Shown: positions 29,760-39,552, counted from the first letter of the stretch. The stretch is DNA of 64,000 nt from Flavobacteriales bacterium (GCA_020628935.1 JAHDEG010000011.1:20952-84951); one strand, 5' to 3'. A program made the numbers and translations. Notes: generated from the sequence alone by a model not told the origin.

Positions 29760-30719
29760 ATGATTGTCGTAACCGGAGCCGCAGGATTTATAGCCAGCAA
29801 TTTAGTTAAAAAGCTAAATTCTGAAGGATATAAAGACATCATATTAGTTGATGATTTTTCCAATCTAGAAAAAGAAAATAATCACAATACAGTAACATAC
29901 ACAAAAAAAGTAGACCGCGACATTTTTATTGAATGGATAAATTCCAATTATGAGCACATTCAATTTATATTTCACTTAGGTGCAAGAACAGACACTACAG
30001 AATTTGATTACGCTATATTTGAAAAACTAAACGTAAATTATTCTAAAGACATTTGGAATAAATGTTGCGAATTTGCAATACCATTAGTTTATGCATCGTC
30101 AGCAGCAACCTACGGTGATGGCTCACTTGGGTATGATGATAATCACGAAATAATTGATAGATTACAGCCACTTAATCCCTACGGTGAGTCGAAAAATGAA
30201 TTTGACAAATGGGCATTAAAGCAAGATAAAAAACCTTTTTTTTGGGCAGGACTAAAATTCTTCAATGTATACGGTCCTGGAGAATCTCATAAAAAAAGAA
30301 TGGCTTCAGTGGTACTTCATGCACACAAGCAGATAAAGCAAAACGGAATTGTTAAACTTTTTCGATCACACAACGAAAAATATAATGATGGAGAGCAACT
30401 TAGAGACTTCATTTACGTTAAAGACATAGCCGATGTGTGTGTATTCTTACTTGAAAACCGGAAGCATTCAGGCATATATAACTTAGGAACTGGAAAAGCT
30501 CAAACATTTAAAAACTTAGCCGAAGCTACATTCAGAGCTTTAAACAAACCCGTAAATATTGAGTACGTTGATATTCCAAAAGATATTAGAGATAAGTACC
30601 AATATTTTACGGAAGCAAACATGAATAAATTAAGAAGCATTGGTTACCATAAGTCTTTTAACAACCTTGAACAAGGAGTTTCAGATTACGTGACTAATTA
30701 CCTAGAAAGCGAATTATGA
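29760..30719 (+). CDS. hldD: ADP-glyceromanno-heptose 6-epimerase
   Basis: VTGAAGFIASNLVKKLN, FHLGARTDTTE, YASSAATYGDG, LNPYGESKNEFD, KFFNVYGPGESHKKRMASVV, RDFIYVKDIADV. Confidence 0.94.
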   Translation: MIVVTGAAGFIASNLVKKLNSEGYKDIILVDDFSNLEKENNHNTVTYTKKVDRDIFIEWINSNYEHIQFIFHLGARTDTTEFDYAIFEKLNVNYSKDIWNKCCEFAIPLVYASSAATYGDGSLGYDDNHEIIDRLQPLNPYGESKNEFDKWALKQDKKPFFWAGLKFFNVYGPGESHKKRMASVVLHAHKQIKQNGIVKLFRSHNEKYNDGEQLRDFIYVKDIADVCVFLLENRKHSGIYNLGTGKAQTFKNLAEATFRALNKPVNIEYVDIPKDIRDKYQYFTEANMNKLRSIGYHKSFNNLEQGVSDYVTNYLESEL

Positions 30720-31762
30720 AAGGGAGAGAAAGAAGTAAAAACAATCCTAGAGAAGACAAAAAATCTAGTTCAACTAGATTTTCTAAGAAAAAAGGAGACG
30801 GCAAATTCAACTCATCAAATAAAGATGAAAAAGCAAGTAAATTTGGTGACAGAAAATTTGGATCCAAAACCTCCAATAACGAACAAAGTAAATTTGGAAG
30901 AAAAAAATTCAATACTCAAAAAAGAGACGACAAACCAGGTAGTAAGTTTGGAGATAGAAATGAGCAAGAGTATATCCCTACAAAAAAATACAAGTCGAAC
31001 AGCAAAAAAAGAGTAACAGATAAAACAACTAAAAAAGGAGAGTCTGACGGAACCACCAGACTTAATAAATACATTGCAAATGCTGGTATTAGCTCAAGAA
31101 GAGAAGCTGATGTTTTAATTGCTACCGGCACTGTACAGGTAAATGGCGTTGTTATAACTGAAATGGGTTATAAAGTAAAGCCTGGAGATAAAGTTGTGTA
31201 TGCAGGAGAAAAAATAAAAAATGAAAAACTAGTCTATTTACTCCTCAACAAACCAAAAGATCATATAACAACTTCAAAAGACCCCCAAAACAGGCGTACA
31301 GTATTACAATTGGTAGATAAAGCCTGCAAAGAAAGAATTTATCCAGTAGGCCGACTTGATAGAAACACAACAGGACTTCTATTACTGACAAATGATGGTG
31401 ATTTAACTAAAACATTAACTCATCCTAAACATGGTGTGAAAAAGATCTACCATGTTGTTGTAGATAAAGCTTTATCAAAAGGAGACATTTTACAACTACA
31501 AAAAGGAGTTAAGCTAGAGGATGGCATAGTAAAAGCTGATAAAGCAAGTTTTATAGAGGGAAAGAGCAATAGAAAAGAAATAGGAATTGAGCTTCATTCA
31601 GGCAAAAACCGAGTTATTAGAAGAATGATGGAAGCTTTAGGCTACAATGTAACAAAACTCGATAGAGTTTATTTTGCTGGATTAACAAAAAAAGGAATTG
31701 AGCGAGGAAAATTCCGTTTTTTATCTGAAAAAGAAGTTCAATACTTAAAATTACAAGGCTAG
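30716..31762 (+). CDS. RluB/RsuA-type pseudouridine synthase with long basic N-terminal extension
   Basis: S4 domain RLNKYIANAGISSRREADVLIATGTVQVNG; VGRLDRNTTGLLLLTNDGDL; GKNRVIRRMMEALGY. Confidence 0.93.
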   Translation: MKGRERSKNNPREDKKSSSTRFSKKKGDGKFNSSNKDEKASKFGDRKFGSKTSNNEQSKFGRKKFNTQKRDDKPGSKFGDRNEQEYIPTKKYKSNSKKRVTDKTTKKGESDGTTRLNKYIANAGISSRREADVLIATGTVQVNGVVITEMGYKVKPGDKVVYAGEKIKNEKLVYLLLNKPKDHITTSKDPQNRRTVLQLVDKACKERIYPVGRLDRNTTGLLLLTNDGDLTKTLTHPKHGVKKIYHVVVDKALSKGDILQLQKGVKLEDGIVKADKASFIEGKSNRKEIGIELHSGKNRVIRRMMEALGYNVTKLDRVYFAGLTKKGIERGKFRFLSEKEVQYLKLQG

Positions 31763-31780
31763 AATTTTCATGCCTTGTTT
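31753..31780 (+). terminator. Possible terminator hairpin overlapping the stop of the pseudouridine synthase
   Basis: ACAAGGC...GCCTTGT stem followed by TTAAAA; modest T-tract. Confidence 0.4.
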
Positions 31781-31804
31781 AAAAGTTTATATTTGAAATA
31801 ATAA

Positions 31805-32335
31805 ATGCGCAAAACCCTATCATACATTAAACAAATATCACTCTTCGTGGTAATGTTGTTTGCCGTTCTGAGTTTTCAGAACCAGTATGATACCAATGCA
31901 AAAATTAAAAGTTTGTTCATTTATAACTTTGCAAAGTATATTGAGTGGCCTAGCTCTTACAAGCAAGGTGATTTTATAATTGGTATTCTTGGAGATCACC
32001 CTGTATATAAAGAGCTCAATAATATGGCACAAACTAAAAAAGTTTTCGATCAGCCAATTCAAGTAATAAAGTTTAGTAATGTAAATGAAATTCAAAAATG
32101 CCATATGCTTATAATACCTAGGCAAATGACCTCAAAAATATCGCAATCTAAAGCTAAAATTCAGCCCTACAATACGCTTTTGGTAACAGAAAAAATAGGT
32201 GTGGGAAAATCATCAGACATTAATTTCGTTATCTCCGAAAACAAGCAAAAGTTTGAACTGAATCAAAATAACTTAGCTAAGAAAGACTTAAAAGTAAGCA
32301 ACAACCTTGTATCACTAGCAATTGCAGTAAAATAA
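31805..32335 (+). CDS. YfiR family (DUF4154) periplasmic protein
   Basis: Signal peptide; KIKSLFIYNFAKYIEWPSSYKQGDFIIGILGDHPVYKEL...CHMLIIPR...FVISENKQKFELN. Confidence 0.87.
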   Translation: MRKTLSYIKQISLFVVMLFAVLSFQNQYDTNAKIKSLFIYNFAKYIEWPSSYKQGDFIIGILGDHPVYKELNNMAQTKKVFDQPIQVIKFSNVNEIQKCHMLIIPRQMTSKISQSKAKIQPYNTLLVTEKIGVGKSSDINFVISENKQKFELNQNNLAKKDLKVSNNLVSLAIAVK

Positions 32336-33226
32336 ATGGATATTAAAAAACATATAATATTAATCTTCTTTGCATTTACTTGCTTGGCTCCCTCCTTTGG
32401 CCAAGCGAGTAAAATAAAGCAAGCATTAGACTTGTTTAAGCAAAGTAAATTAGATTCGGCTGGTTTAATTATAGATCAAGCGATTGAGAATGAAGAAACA
32501 AAAGAAAAGTCATCTACCTATTACTATGCAGGTATTATTTATAAGGAGAAGTACAATAAGCAGCAAAAAGATGACAAAGCTTCGCCAGCTAGAGATAAAG
32601 CTATAGAGTACTTTAATACATTTTTGAAACTAAATGAAGATGAAAAATTAGTTCCCCCCATTAAAAAAAGTATCGACTATTTAATTAACACTATTTATAA
32701 CGATGCTGTGGTACTATTAAATACTGAAACCTATGATCAATCTATAACTCTTTTTGAAAAATATAAAAAACTGCAGGCATACGCAGATCCTACTAAAGAC
32801 ATCAATAAAATCAACATTCAATATAATTTAGTATTAGGTCAGGTATACTCAGATTTATACGACAAAAACGAAGAAAATAAAACTGAATTCTTCGAAAAAA
32901 CAGCAAATACTTATTTAAAAGTGTTACAAGATGACCCTGAAAACTGGGGAGCTAATTATAATTTAGGCATTCATTACTATAATGAAGCTGTAAACAGAAT
33001 TAAAGCTTTAGAATATGATGTAGATTTAGTAACTCTAGATATGCTAGAAGGCGAATACATTGGGCTTTTTAAAATGGCCTTGCCCTACATGCAAAAAGCT
33101 TATCAAATGAATCCAAACAGAAAGGAAACAATCATAGGACTATCTGGTATTTATTACAGCCTTAAAGACTATGACAGGTCAGACGAATACACTGAGAAAT
33201 TAAAGAAACTAGAGGAAGAAAAATAG
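32336..33226 (+). CDS. TPR-containing secreted protein
   Basis: Signal peptide; helical repeats (NWGANYNLGIHYYNEAV; MALPYMQKAYQMNPNRKETIIGLSGIYYSLKDYDRSDEY). Confidence 0.85.
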   Translation: MDIKKHIILIFFAFTCLAPSFGQASKIKQALDLFKQSKLDSAGLIIDQAIENEETKEKSSTYYYAGIIYKEKYNKQQKDDKASPARDKAIEYFNTFLKLNEDEKLVPPIKKSIDYLINTIYNDAVVLLNTETYDQSITLFEKYKKLQAYADPTKDINKINIQYNLVLGQVYSDLYDKNEENKTEFFEKTANTYLKVLQDDPENWGANYNLGIHYYNEAVNRIKALEYDVDLVTLDMLEGEYIGLFKMALPYMQKAYQMNPNRKETIIGLSGIYYSLKDYDRSDEYTEKLKKLEEEK

Positions 33227-33238
33227 GCCAATATATTT

Positions 33239-35011
33239 ATGGATAAATTAAAATTTTCTATAAGTTGGATTATTGGCGTTGGTTTTGGCGTATTAATCCT
33301 ATTTATACTTTTTGTTAACCTTAAAACAGTTCTAACCCTAGAGGATAGTACTAAAGTAAATAAAGAAATTGTGGAGGTTCACTCCCCTTCTGTAGATGCA
33401 CTCCAAGAGCTAAAAATTCAAATTCTACAATCAAAAGCTTTAATAAATCATTGGGTAAATAGCGATTTGGACATCAGAGATGCCAATAAACAAGAACTTA
33501 TTAAGTTAATTGAAAACAGTTATCCTGAACTTAAAGACAAAATTTATACCATCTCACAAAGATGGAGCCGAGAAGACATTTTAAGCATTGATGAAATTTT
33601 CTCTCAAGTGGGGCTTTTATTTTCTAATCACGAAGTCATTAAACAATCACTACAGTCAACTGAAGATTATAGAGACCCCTTTTTACTATTCACTGCTCAA
33701 GATTATATTGCTGAGCAAGGCGAAATAACTGTTAAAACAAATCAAATTATTGAGTTACTAGATAAACTAATAGCTGTACAGAGAGATTATACTAAAAAAG
33801 ATACTAAAGAAATGGTTAGATCTTTTGCCGATCTTGAGTTCTTTGCAAGAGATTTAGGTATTGTAATTATACTTTTAGGTATAATTATAGCATTTTTAAC
33901 CATCAGATCAATTGTTAGACCCGTTACTGAAGTCAAAAACCAACTCATACAATTAGGAAAGGGTATTATCCCAGAGAAAAAAATGAAACCAAGAGGTAAA
34001 GAGATTGGTGAAATGGCAAAAGCTCTCAACCAGCTATTAGACGGTTTTACAAGAACAAAAGAGTTTGCAACTCAAGTAGGTTCTGGAAATTTCCATGCTA
34101 ATTATGAACCACTAAGCGATCAAGATACCCTTGGCCATTCATTGCTACGAATGAGGCAGGACTTGCATGAACTAACCAGTGATCTCGAACAAAAAGTACT
34201 CGTTAGAACCGAAAAAATTGGCGAGCAGAAAAAAGAGATTGAGGTACTACTAAAACACACTACAGATAGTATTGTGTATGCAAAACGTATACAAGAAGCA
34301 ATATTACCATCAGACCAATATGTAAGAAACGTACTTCCCGACTCCTTTTTCTTCTACATCCCTAAAGACATTGTTAGTGGTGATTTTTATTGGGTGCATA
34401 ACGAAGGAGATGAAGTGTTTTTTGGAGCAATAGATTGTACAGGCCATGGTGTACCGGGTGCATTCATGACAATTATTGGACACAACGGATTAGCGAGAGC
34501 CGTACGACAAGTCGAGAACCTAACTCCAGCCAAAATTTTAGATGTCCTAAATCAAGAAGTACAAGCTACATTTGAGCAAGCAGGTGATGGCGCATCAATA
34601 AAAGATGGTATGGACGCAGCCATTTGCTCAATAAATAACAAAACTCTAGAACTGCAATACGCAGGAGCCTATAACCCTCTATTTTACGTAAGAAATAACG
34701 AATTACATGAGATAAGAGCTGATAAGTTTCCGGTTGGCGCACAGTACACCGATGAGAAAAAGCATTTTACTAACCACTCTATTCAACTCCAAAAAGATGA
34801 TGTTGTGTATATATTTTCAGATGGTTATGCCGATCAATTTGGAGGACCAAGAGGAAAAAAATTCATGTATCGAAAATTCAGAGAATTACTCATTAACTCA
34901 CATCATTTACACATGAGTAAGCAAGAGCAAATATTAAGAAAAGAATTTCTGGCTTGGAAAGGCGACCTCGAACAAGTGGATGATATTTTAGTCATAGGCT
35001 TAAGAGTCTAA
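33239..35011 (+). CDS. Membrane-anchored HAMP-SpoIIE (PP2C) serine phosphatase
   Basis: Two TM helices flanking a ~175 aa periplasmic domain, HAMP-like segment, YAKRIQEAILPS, DIVSGDFYWV, GAIDCTGHGVPGAFMTIIGH, DDVVYIFSDGYADQFGG. Confidence 0.92.
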   Translation: MDKLKFSISWIIGVGFGVLILFILFVNLKTVLTLEDSTKVNKEIVEVHSPSVDALQELKIQILQSKALINHWVNSDLDIRDANKQELIKLIENSYPELKDKIYTISQRWSREDILSIDEIFSQVGLLFSNHEVIKQSLQSTEDYRDPFLLFTAQDYIAEQGEITVKTNQIIELLDKLIAVQRDYTKKDTKEMVRSFADLEFFARDLGIVIILLGIIIAFLTIRSIVRPVTEVKNQLIQLGKGIIPEKKMKPRGKEIGEMAKALNQLLDGFTRTKEFATQVGSGNFHANYEPLSDQDTLGHSLLRMRQDLHELTSDLEQKVLVRTEKIGEQKKEIEVLLKHTTDSIVYAKRIQEAILPSDQYVRNVLPDSFFFYIPKDIVSGDFYWVHNEGDEVFFGAIDCTGHGVPGAFMTIIGHNGLARAVRQVENLTPAKILDVLNQEVQATFEQAGDGASIKDGMDAAICSINNKTLELQYAGAYNPLFYVRNNELHEIRADKFPVGAQYTDEKKHFTNHSIQLQKDDVVYIFSDGYADQFGGPRGKKFMYRKFRELLINSHHLHMSKQEQILRKEFLAWKGDLEQVDDILVIGLRV

Positions 35012-35075
35012 CTAAATACAATTTTTTAAAGAAATAAATTATTTATTATCTTAAAAAGAAACGTGCTCTAATTAA

Positions 35076-36863
35076 ATGAAACTGAAACTATCCATATTAT
35101 TTACTATAACCGCACTATTGAGTGTCCATAATTTAATTGCGCAAAACTATGTAAATAATACTGGAGGTGACATTTTTGTATCAAATGGAGCATTGCTTCA
35201 TATTAATGGAGGCATTACGAACAGCGGCATAGCAGCATCAATAACCAATAATGGAACCTTACAAGTAAAAAATGCTGATACACCCGGCAATATTAATCTA
35301 ACCAACAGCTCATCCATGCTTGGTGAAGGGCAATATAGGCTAGAAGGTGACTGGGTAAATAATGCAAACTTTATTTCCGGAGGAGCGAATAATCAAAGTG
35401 AAGTAGTATTTGATGGAGATAATCAAAAAATTAGTGGACCAGTAATTACTTCATTTTACGATTTAGAAATGGGAAATAGTGCTACTATTAAAACATTAGA
35501 AATAAATACCCGAGTAAAAAACACCCTTAACCTTAACAATAATGAATTACAGGTAGGTAATTATTCTCTAGTAGTTGAAAACCCAGCAGTAAATGCAATC
35601 TTATACGATAATATTTTCCAAGACGAAGGCTTTGTTTCAACAGATTTAGGAGGTAGATTAGCAAGATTTACAAATAGCTCAATAGAATATTTATTCCCAA
35701 TGGGTTCAGGTTTAGGAACAAAAAGGTATAGAAAAATTGAAATCACTCCAGATGGTTTAGCACCAGATACCTTCTCTGTAACATTTAAAAATAACGATCC
35801 AACTTTAGATGGATTTAACAAAGACAATATCGATAGTCAGATATGTGCCGTTAACCCCAGTTATTATCACATAATTCAACCAAGTGGGAACTCCACTGCA
35901 TCTATAGAATATTATTTTGATCCAATCAATGATGGAGCCAATTTTCAACATATTTCACAGTGGAATATCCCTCAAAATAATATTTGGAACAACATTAATC
36001 AATCAATCGCGTCCGTAACCGCAGGTAACTACCTCTCTATTAAACTTTTAAACTGGAGTACCTATACAAATCCTGAATTTATTTTAAGCCTAAAACAACA
36101 ATCGGCTCCCAATATTACAGGCCCTTCATTCATTTGCTATGGCCTCGATAGCCTAATATTTAACGCAATTGGCTCTACAGCACCTTACGAATGGAATTTC
36201 CCGCCCGGAGTAAATATATTATCAAACCCTGACTCCAGTACCGTTTTAGTAAATTGGGGGTATGCGGCAGACACTGTTTTCGTGCAAGGTAACGCAACAA
36301 GCTTATGCCCATCTTCCCCAGGTAATTTTCCGGTATTAGCAAGCAATTTATTAAACACAAATTTTACAACAGATAGCAATTATACGTTGGCACAACAACC
36401 AGTAATTTTCACTGATGTGAGTACAAGTAATATAAATTATTGGCAATGGCAATTTGGTGATAGCACAACAAGTAACGAGCAAAATCCCATTCACATATAT
36501 GCCCAACCAGGCGAGTATACAGTAATATTTACAGGCAAAGATTCAACTGGCTGCGGAGACACCTCAATGACAACAGTATTTGTTGATGAGTACATCGAAT
36601 TCCCCAACGTTTTTAGCCCCAATGGAGATGGCCTTAACGACAATTTTACCATACCATTTGCCGTTAAAGACGGGGAGTATTTATTAAGCGTTTACAACAG
36701 ATACGGCCAATTATTATTTCAATCACCCTCCTACCAATTAACCTGGGACGGTACAGCAAACTCCGGTCAGCAGGCCCCAGACGGCACCTACTACTACAAA
36801 CTTGACGCTCTTACTCCCGAAAAAAAGTACAATCGCGCAGGTTACATTACACTGGTTAGGTAA
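35076..36863 (+). CDS. Secreted PKD-containing protein with gliding motility-associated C-terminal (T9SS type B) domain
   Basis: PKD: WQWQFGDSTTSNEQNPIHIYAQPGEYTVIFTG; C-terminus FPNVFSPNGDGLNDNFTIP...YNRYGQLLFQSPSYQLTWDGTANSGQQAPDGTYYYKLD. Confidence 0.93.
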   Translation: MKLKLSILFTITALLSVHNLIAQNYVNNTGGDIFVSNGALLHINGGITNSGIAASITNNGTLQVKNADTPGNINLTNSSSMLGEGQYRLEGDWVNNANFISGGANNQSEVVFDGDNQKISGPVITSFYDLEMGNSATIKTLEINTRVKNTLNLNNNELQVGNYSLVVENPAVNAILYDNIFQDEGFVSTDLGGRLARFTNSSIEYLFPMGSGLGTKRYRKIEITPDGLAPDTFSVTFKNNDPTLDGFNKDNIDSQICAVNPSYYHIIQPSGNSTASIEYYFDPINDGANFQHISQWNIPQNNIWNNINQSIASVTAGNYLSIKLLNWSTYTNPEFILSLKQQSAPNITGPSFICYGLDSLIFNAIGSTAPYEWNFPPGVNILSNPDSSTVLVNWGYAADTVFVQGNATSLCPSSPGNFPVLASNLLNTNFTTDSNYTLAQQPVIFTDVSTSNINYWQWQFGDSTTSNEQNPIHIYAQPGEYTVIFTGKDSTGCGDTSMTTVFVDEYIEFPNVFSPNGDGLNDNFTIPFAVKDGEYLLSVYNRYGQLLFQSPSYQLTWDGTANSGQQAPDGTYYYKLDALTPEKKYNRAGYITLVR

Positions 36864-36866
36864 AAC

Positions 36867-36960
36867 TTGGGCGTTCCCCTTAAAAACGGGTCGCGCTATC
36901 ACTCATACGCTTCATTCCGCAAAAGCTACATTGCAGGGTAATCCGTTCTATCACTAACGC
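36867..36960 (+). repeat. Intergenic repeat element, copy 2 (TTGGGCGTTCCCC...CTAACGC)
   Basis: TTGGGCGTTCCCCTTAAAAACGGGTCGCGCTATCACTC...GCAGGGTAATCCGTTCTATCACTAACGC; starts 3 nt after TAA of 35076..36863. Confidence 0.75.
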
Positions 36961-37120
36961 AATAAGCTATAATAACTACTAGTTAAAGTATCACTTTTTA
37001 TAATTCATTACTCTAAATTAAACTAAACTCATTATACAATTTTATCTATATTAGTTAAAATGCTTTATTGTGCTCCACCAATAGATTTTGTATAAATACC
37101 TAGTACTAAAAACTTAAATC

Positions 37121-37453
37121 ATGAAAGAAGAAAAAAAGCAAGAAATATTCACCAAGTTTTACGAAAACGTGAATATGGCTCCATCCGAACTTGAGAAATG
37201 GCTTGAAACTGACAAATCAAAATCAGTTGGTCAGGATAGTGGTAACAGAGAATCTATTGGACATAAAAGTGGTAAAAAGATTATAGAAATAAAAAACACT
37301 AAAAAATCTGAGTTGACCAATGAAAATTACGAGCATATGAAAAAAGTAAACTCTTATATAGCCAGACACACAGCTCAAAAACCTGATGGGGATATAGAAG
37401 AATCTAATTGGAGGTATTCACTAAAAAACTGGGGGCACGATCCCTTAAAATAA
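37121..37453 (+). CDS. DUF3140 domain-containing protein
   Basis: MAPSELEKWLETDKSKSVGQ...GHKSGKKIIEIKNTKKSELTNENYEHMKKVNSYIARHTAQKP...WRYSLKNWGHDPLK. Confidence 0.85.
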   Translation: MKEEKKQEIFTKFYENVNMAPSELEKWLETDKSKSVGQDSGNRESIGHKSGKKIIEIKNTKKSELTNENYEHMKKVNSYIARHTAQKPDGDIEESNWRYSLKNWGHDPLK

Positions 37454-37537
37454 ATCTCATGATTTTTAGTTGAAAAAGTCCAACTTCCTAACAACTACCA
37501 AGATGGAACTATTTAAAAAAGAGAATACTCTAGAGAA

Positions 37538-37750
37538 ATGAGGTCAGAAATAAAATCATATAATTCAGAAGATTTCTGCAAAGAGTATTTTAATGCTAGT
37601 CCTGAGTTAGATACTAATTAAACCTACATCACCTACTGTTCATATGGTTTGAGAAGTGTGAATGTCAAAAATATTCTAAGAGAATTAGGCTTTAAGAACG
37701 TATTTAATGGTGGATCACAATCTGATTTAGAAACCATCATCAAGAAATAA
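37538..37750 (+). pseudogene. Decayed rhodanese-like protein (in-frame stop at 37619..37621)
   Basis: Frame reads MRSEIKSYNSEDFCKEYFNASPELDTN*TYITYCSYGLRSVNVKNILRELGFKNVFNGGSQSDLETIIKK*; CSYGLRS corresponds to the rhodanese CxxGxRS loop and GFKNVFNGG to its conserved C-terminal strand. Confidence 0.72.
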
Positions 37751-37760
37751 ATGAAGTGAG

Positions 37761-37970
37761 ATGATACATATATTCAAAACCTCTGTTGAAACAGTGGAAG
37801 AAATAAAAATACTTGAACCTATTATCAATGAGTTGTTCTCATCTACAAAATGGAATTTTGACTTGGAAGATTGTAATAATATTTTCAAGGTTAAAATACC
37901 CGAAAATAATATAACTCATCTTAAATCTATCTTCAAAACTCATAATTTTGAGTGTAAAGAAACATTTTAA
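37761..37970 (+). CDS. Small conserved-looking hypothetical protein
   Basis: 69 aa ORF MIHIFKTSVETVEEIKILEPIINELFSSTKWNFDLEDCNNIFKVKI; coding-like composition. Confidence 0.65.
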   Translation: MIHIFKTSVETVEEIKILEPIINELFSSTKWNFDLEDCNNIFKVKIPENNITHLKSIFKTHNFECKETF

Positions 37971-38129
37971 AGGTTCAGCATCAGATAATTTGCGTCATTT
38001 GAAGAAATAAATATCGCTTAACAAGCGTAAGAACAAGTATAAGTGATGACTCAATTTTTAATAACTTTAACAGCAAACATTTACTACTCTTTCTAATAAA
38101 CGTTAAATTGGAAGAAAATTAAACACCTC

Positions 38130-38714
38130 ATGAGATCAATTATTTTCTTAATTACCTTTTTACTATCAGCTACTTATTTAACTGCTCAAGAAAACACACA
38201 AAGTATTCAATGGATGTCTTTTTCTGAAGCCGTAGAAGCAAGAGCTAAATTTATGACTGAAAATGCTGATGCAATTCAACAGAGAAAAGTAGCTCCTAAA
38301 AAAATATTTATCGATGCGTATACAAATTGGTGTGGATGGTGCAAAAAAATGGATGCGACTACATTTAAAGACCCTGCCGTAGTTAATTACATGAATCAGA
38401 ACTACTATGCCGTTAAACTTAATGCAGAAATGCACGATACGATAGTATATAACGGGCACAAATTTTTTAACCCGGCTCCTAAAGGTAAAAAAGGTACGCA
38501 CACATTAGCATCTTCGCTAATGGATAATAAAATGTCGTATCCTACTTATGTTATAATGGATGAAAATATTAATAGAGCAGCAGTTTTCCCTGGATATAAA
38601 AGAACCCCTGAATTTTTTGGTATACTAACATTCTTTGGTTCAAACGAGTATTTGCGGTATAAAGAGCAAGTAGAAAAGGCGTATGACATACAGCAAAAAG
38701 CAGGACAAAAATAA
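38130..38714 (+). CDS. Secreted thioredoxin family protein
   Basis: Signal peptide; KIFIDAYTNWCGWCKKMDATTFKDPAV; YPTYVIMDEN. Confidence 0.9.
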   Translation: MRSIIFLITFLLSATYLTAQENTQSIQWMSFSEAVEARAKFMTENADAIQQRKVAPKKIFIDAYTNWCGWCKKMDATTFKDPAVVNYMNQNYYAVKLNAEMHDTIVYNGHKFFNPAPKGKKGTHTLASSLMDNKMSYPTYVIMDENINRAAVFPGYKRTPEFFGILTFFGSNEYLRYKEQVEKAYDIQQKAGQK

Positions 38715-38801
38715 GCCCGTGAAGTTTTTATAACTTTAATGCAAAAATTATTTTTCAAATTAGGAGTAAAACATTAACTTCGCAATTCAATTTTTTGAAT
38801 C

Positions 38802-39164
38802 ATGAATCCAATTATCAAGGAAATACAGTCAGAGTTATCGCCAATCACTGCTAATGCAGATTTCAAATCAGGTGATACTGTAGCGGTTAGTTACAGAATT
38901 AAGGAAGGAGAAAAAGAAAGAATTCAGATTTTCCAAGGTGTTGTTATTCAAAGAAACGGTTCTGGAAGCAGCGAAACTTTTACAGTTAGAAAAATGTCTA
39001 ACGGTATTGGTGTTGAAAGAATTTTCCCAATTGCTTCTCCAATGATCGCAGAGATCAAAGTTAATAAGAGAGGTGTTGTAAGAAGAGCTAAAATATATTA
39101 CCAAAGAAATCTTACTGGTAAAGCTGCTCGTATTAAAGAAAAAGTATTCGTTAAAAAGAAATAA
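38802..39164 (+). CDS. rplS: 50S ribosomal protein L19
   Basis: [33 protein letters not shown]...[31 protein letters not shown]. Confidence 0.97.
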   Translation: MNPIIKEIQSELSPITANADFKSGDTVAVSYRIKEGEKERIQIFQGVVIQRNGSGSSETFTVRKMSNGIGVERIFPIASPMIAEIKVNKRGVVRRAKIYYQRNLTGKAARIKEKVFVKKK

Positions 39165-39184
39165 TTATTACTTTGTAATAATCC

Positions 39185-39220
39185 AAAAACCCCAAAACGC
39201 GTTGCGTTTTGGGGTTTTTT
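39185..39220 (+). terminator. Rho-independent terminator after rplS
   Basis: Perfect stem AAAAACCCCAAAACGC-gtt-GCGTTTTGGGGTTTTT followed by T and G. Confidence 0.92.
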
Positions 39221-39552
39221 GTTCTAAACTACATCTCTTTCTCTGTTTTCACAAGACAAAATATTCACACATCTTCTGATAAAATTTTAAGTCAATTCGG
39301 CCGCATTTATCTCTCAGCTGAATTTCCTTCTTTGCTATATACTATTTAAAGTACCCTACTAACAGTCTTCTAATCTTATCTTCTGTAGAGATCCTTCTAC
39401 ATTCTAGGCAAATCATCCACAAACAACCATTTGAAAATTCTCAGTAAAAGAAATGATCTACTGATAAACAGATACTTAAGAATAATTAATTGTGTGGTAG
39501 AAATATTGCATTAAGTAGATTATAACAATTAAATTAATCTTAAATAATAAAT

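Noticed and set aside
36175-36379. Two short overlapping reverse ORFs in the PKD protein gene
   Set aside because: Antisense to coding sequence; no support.
37503-37541. Mini-ORF MELFKKENTLEK* just upstream of the rhodanese relic
   Set aside because: 12 codons only; considered as a leader peptide or part of the pseudogene but nothing in the sequence distinguishes it from chance.
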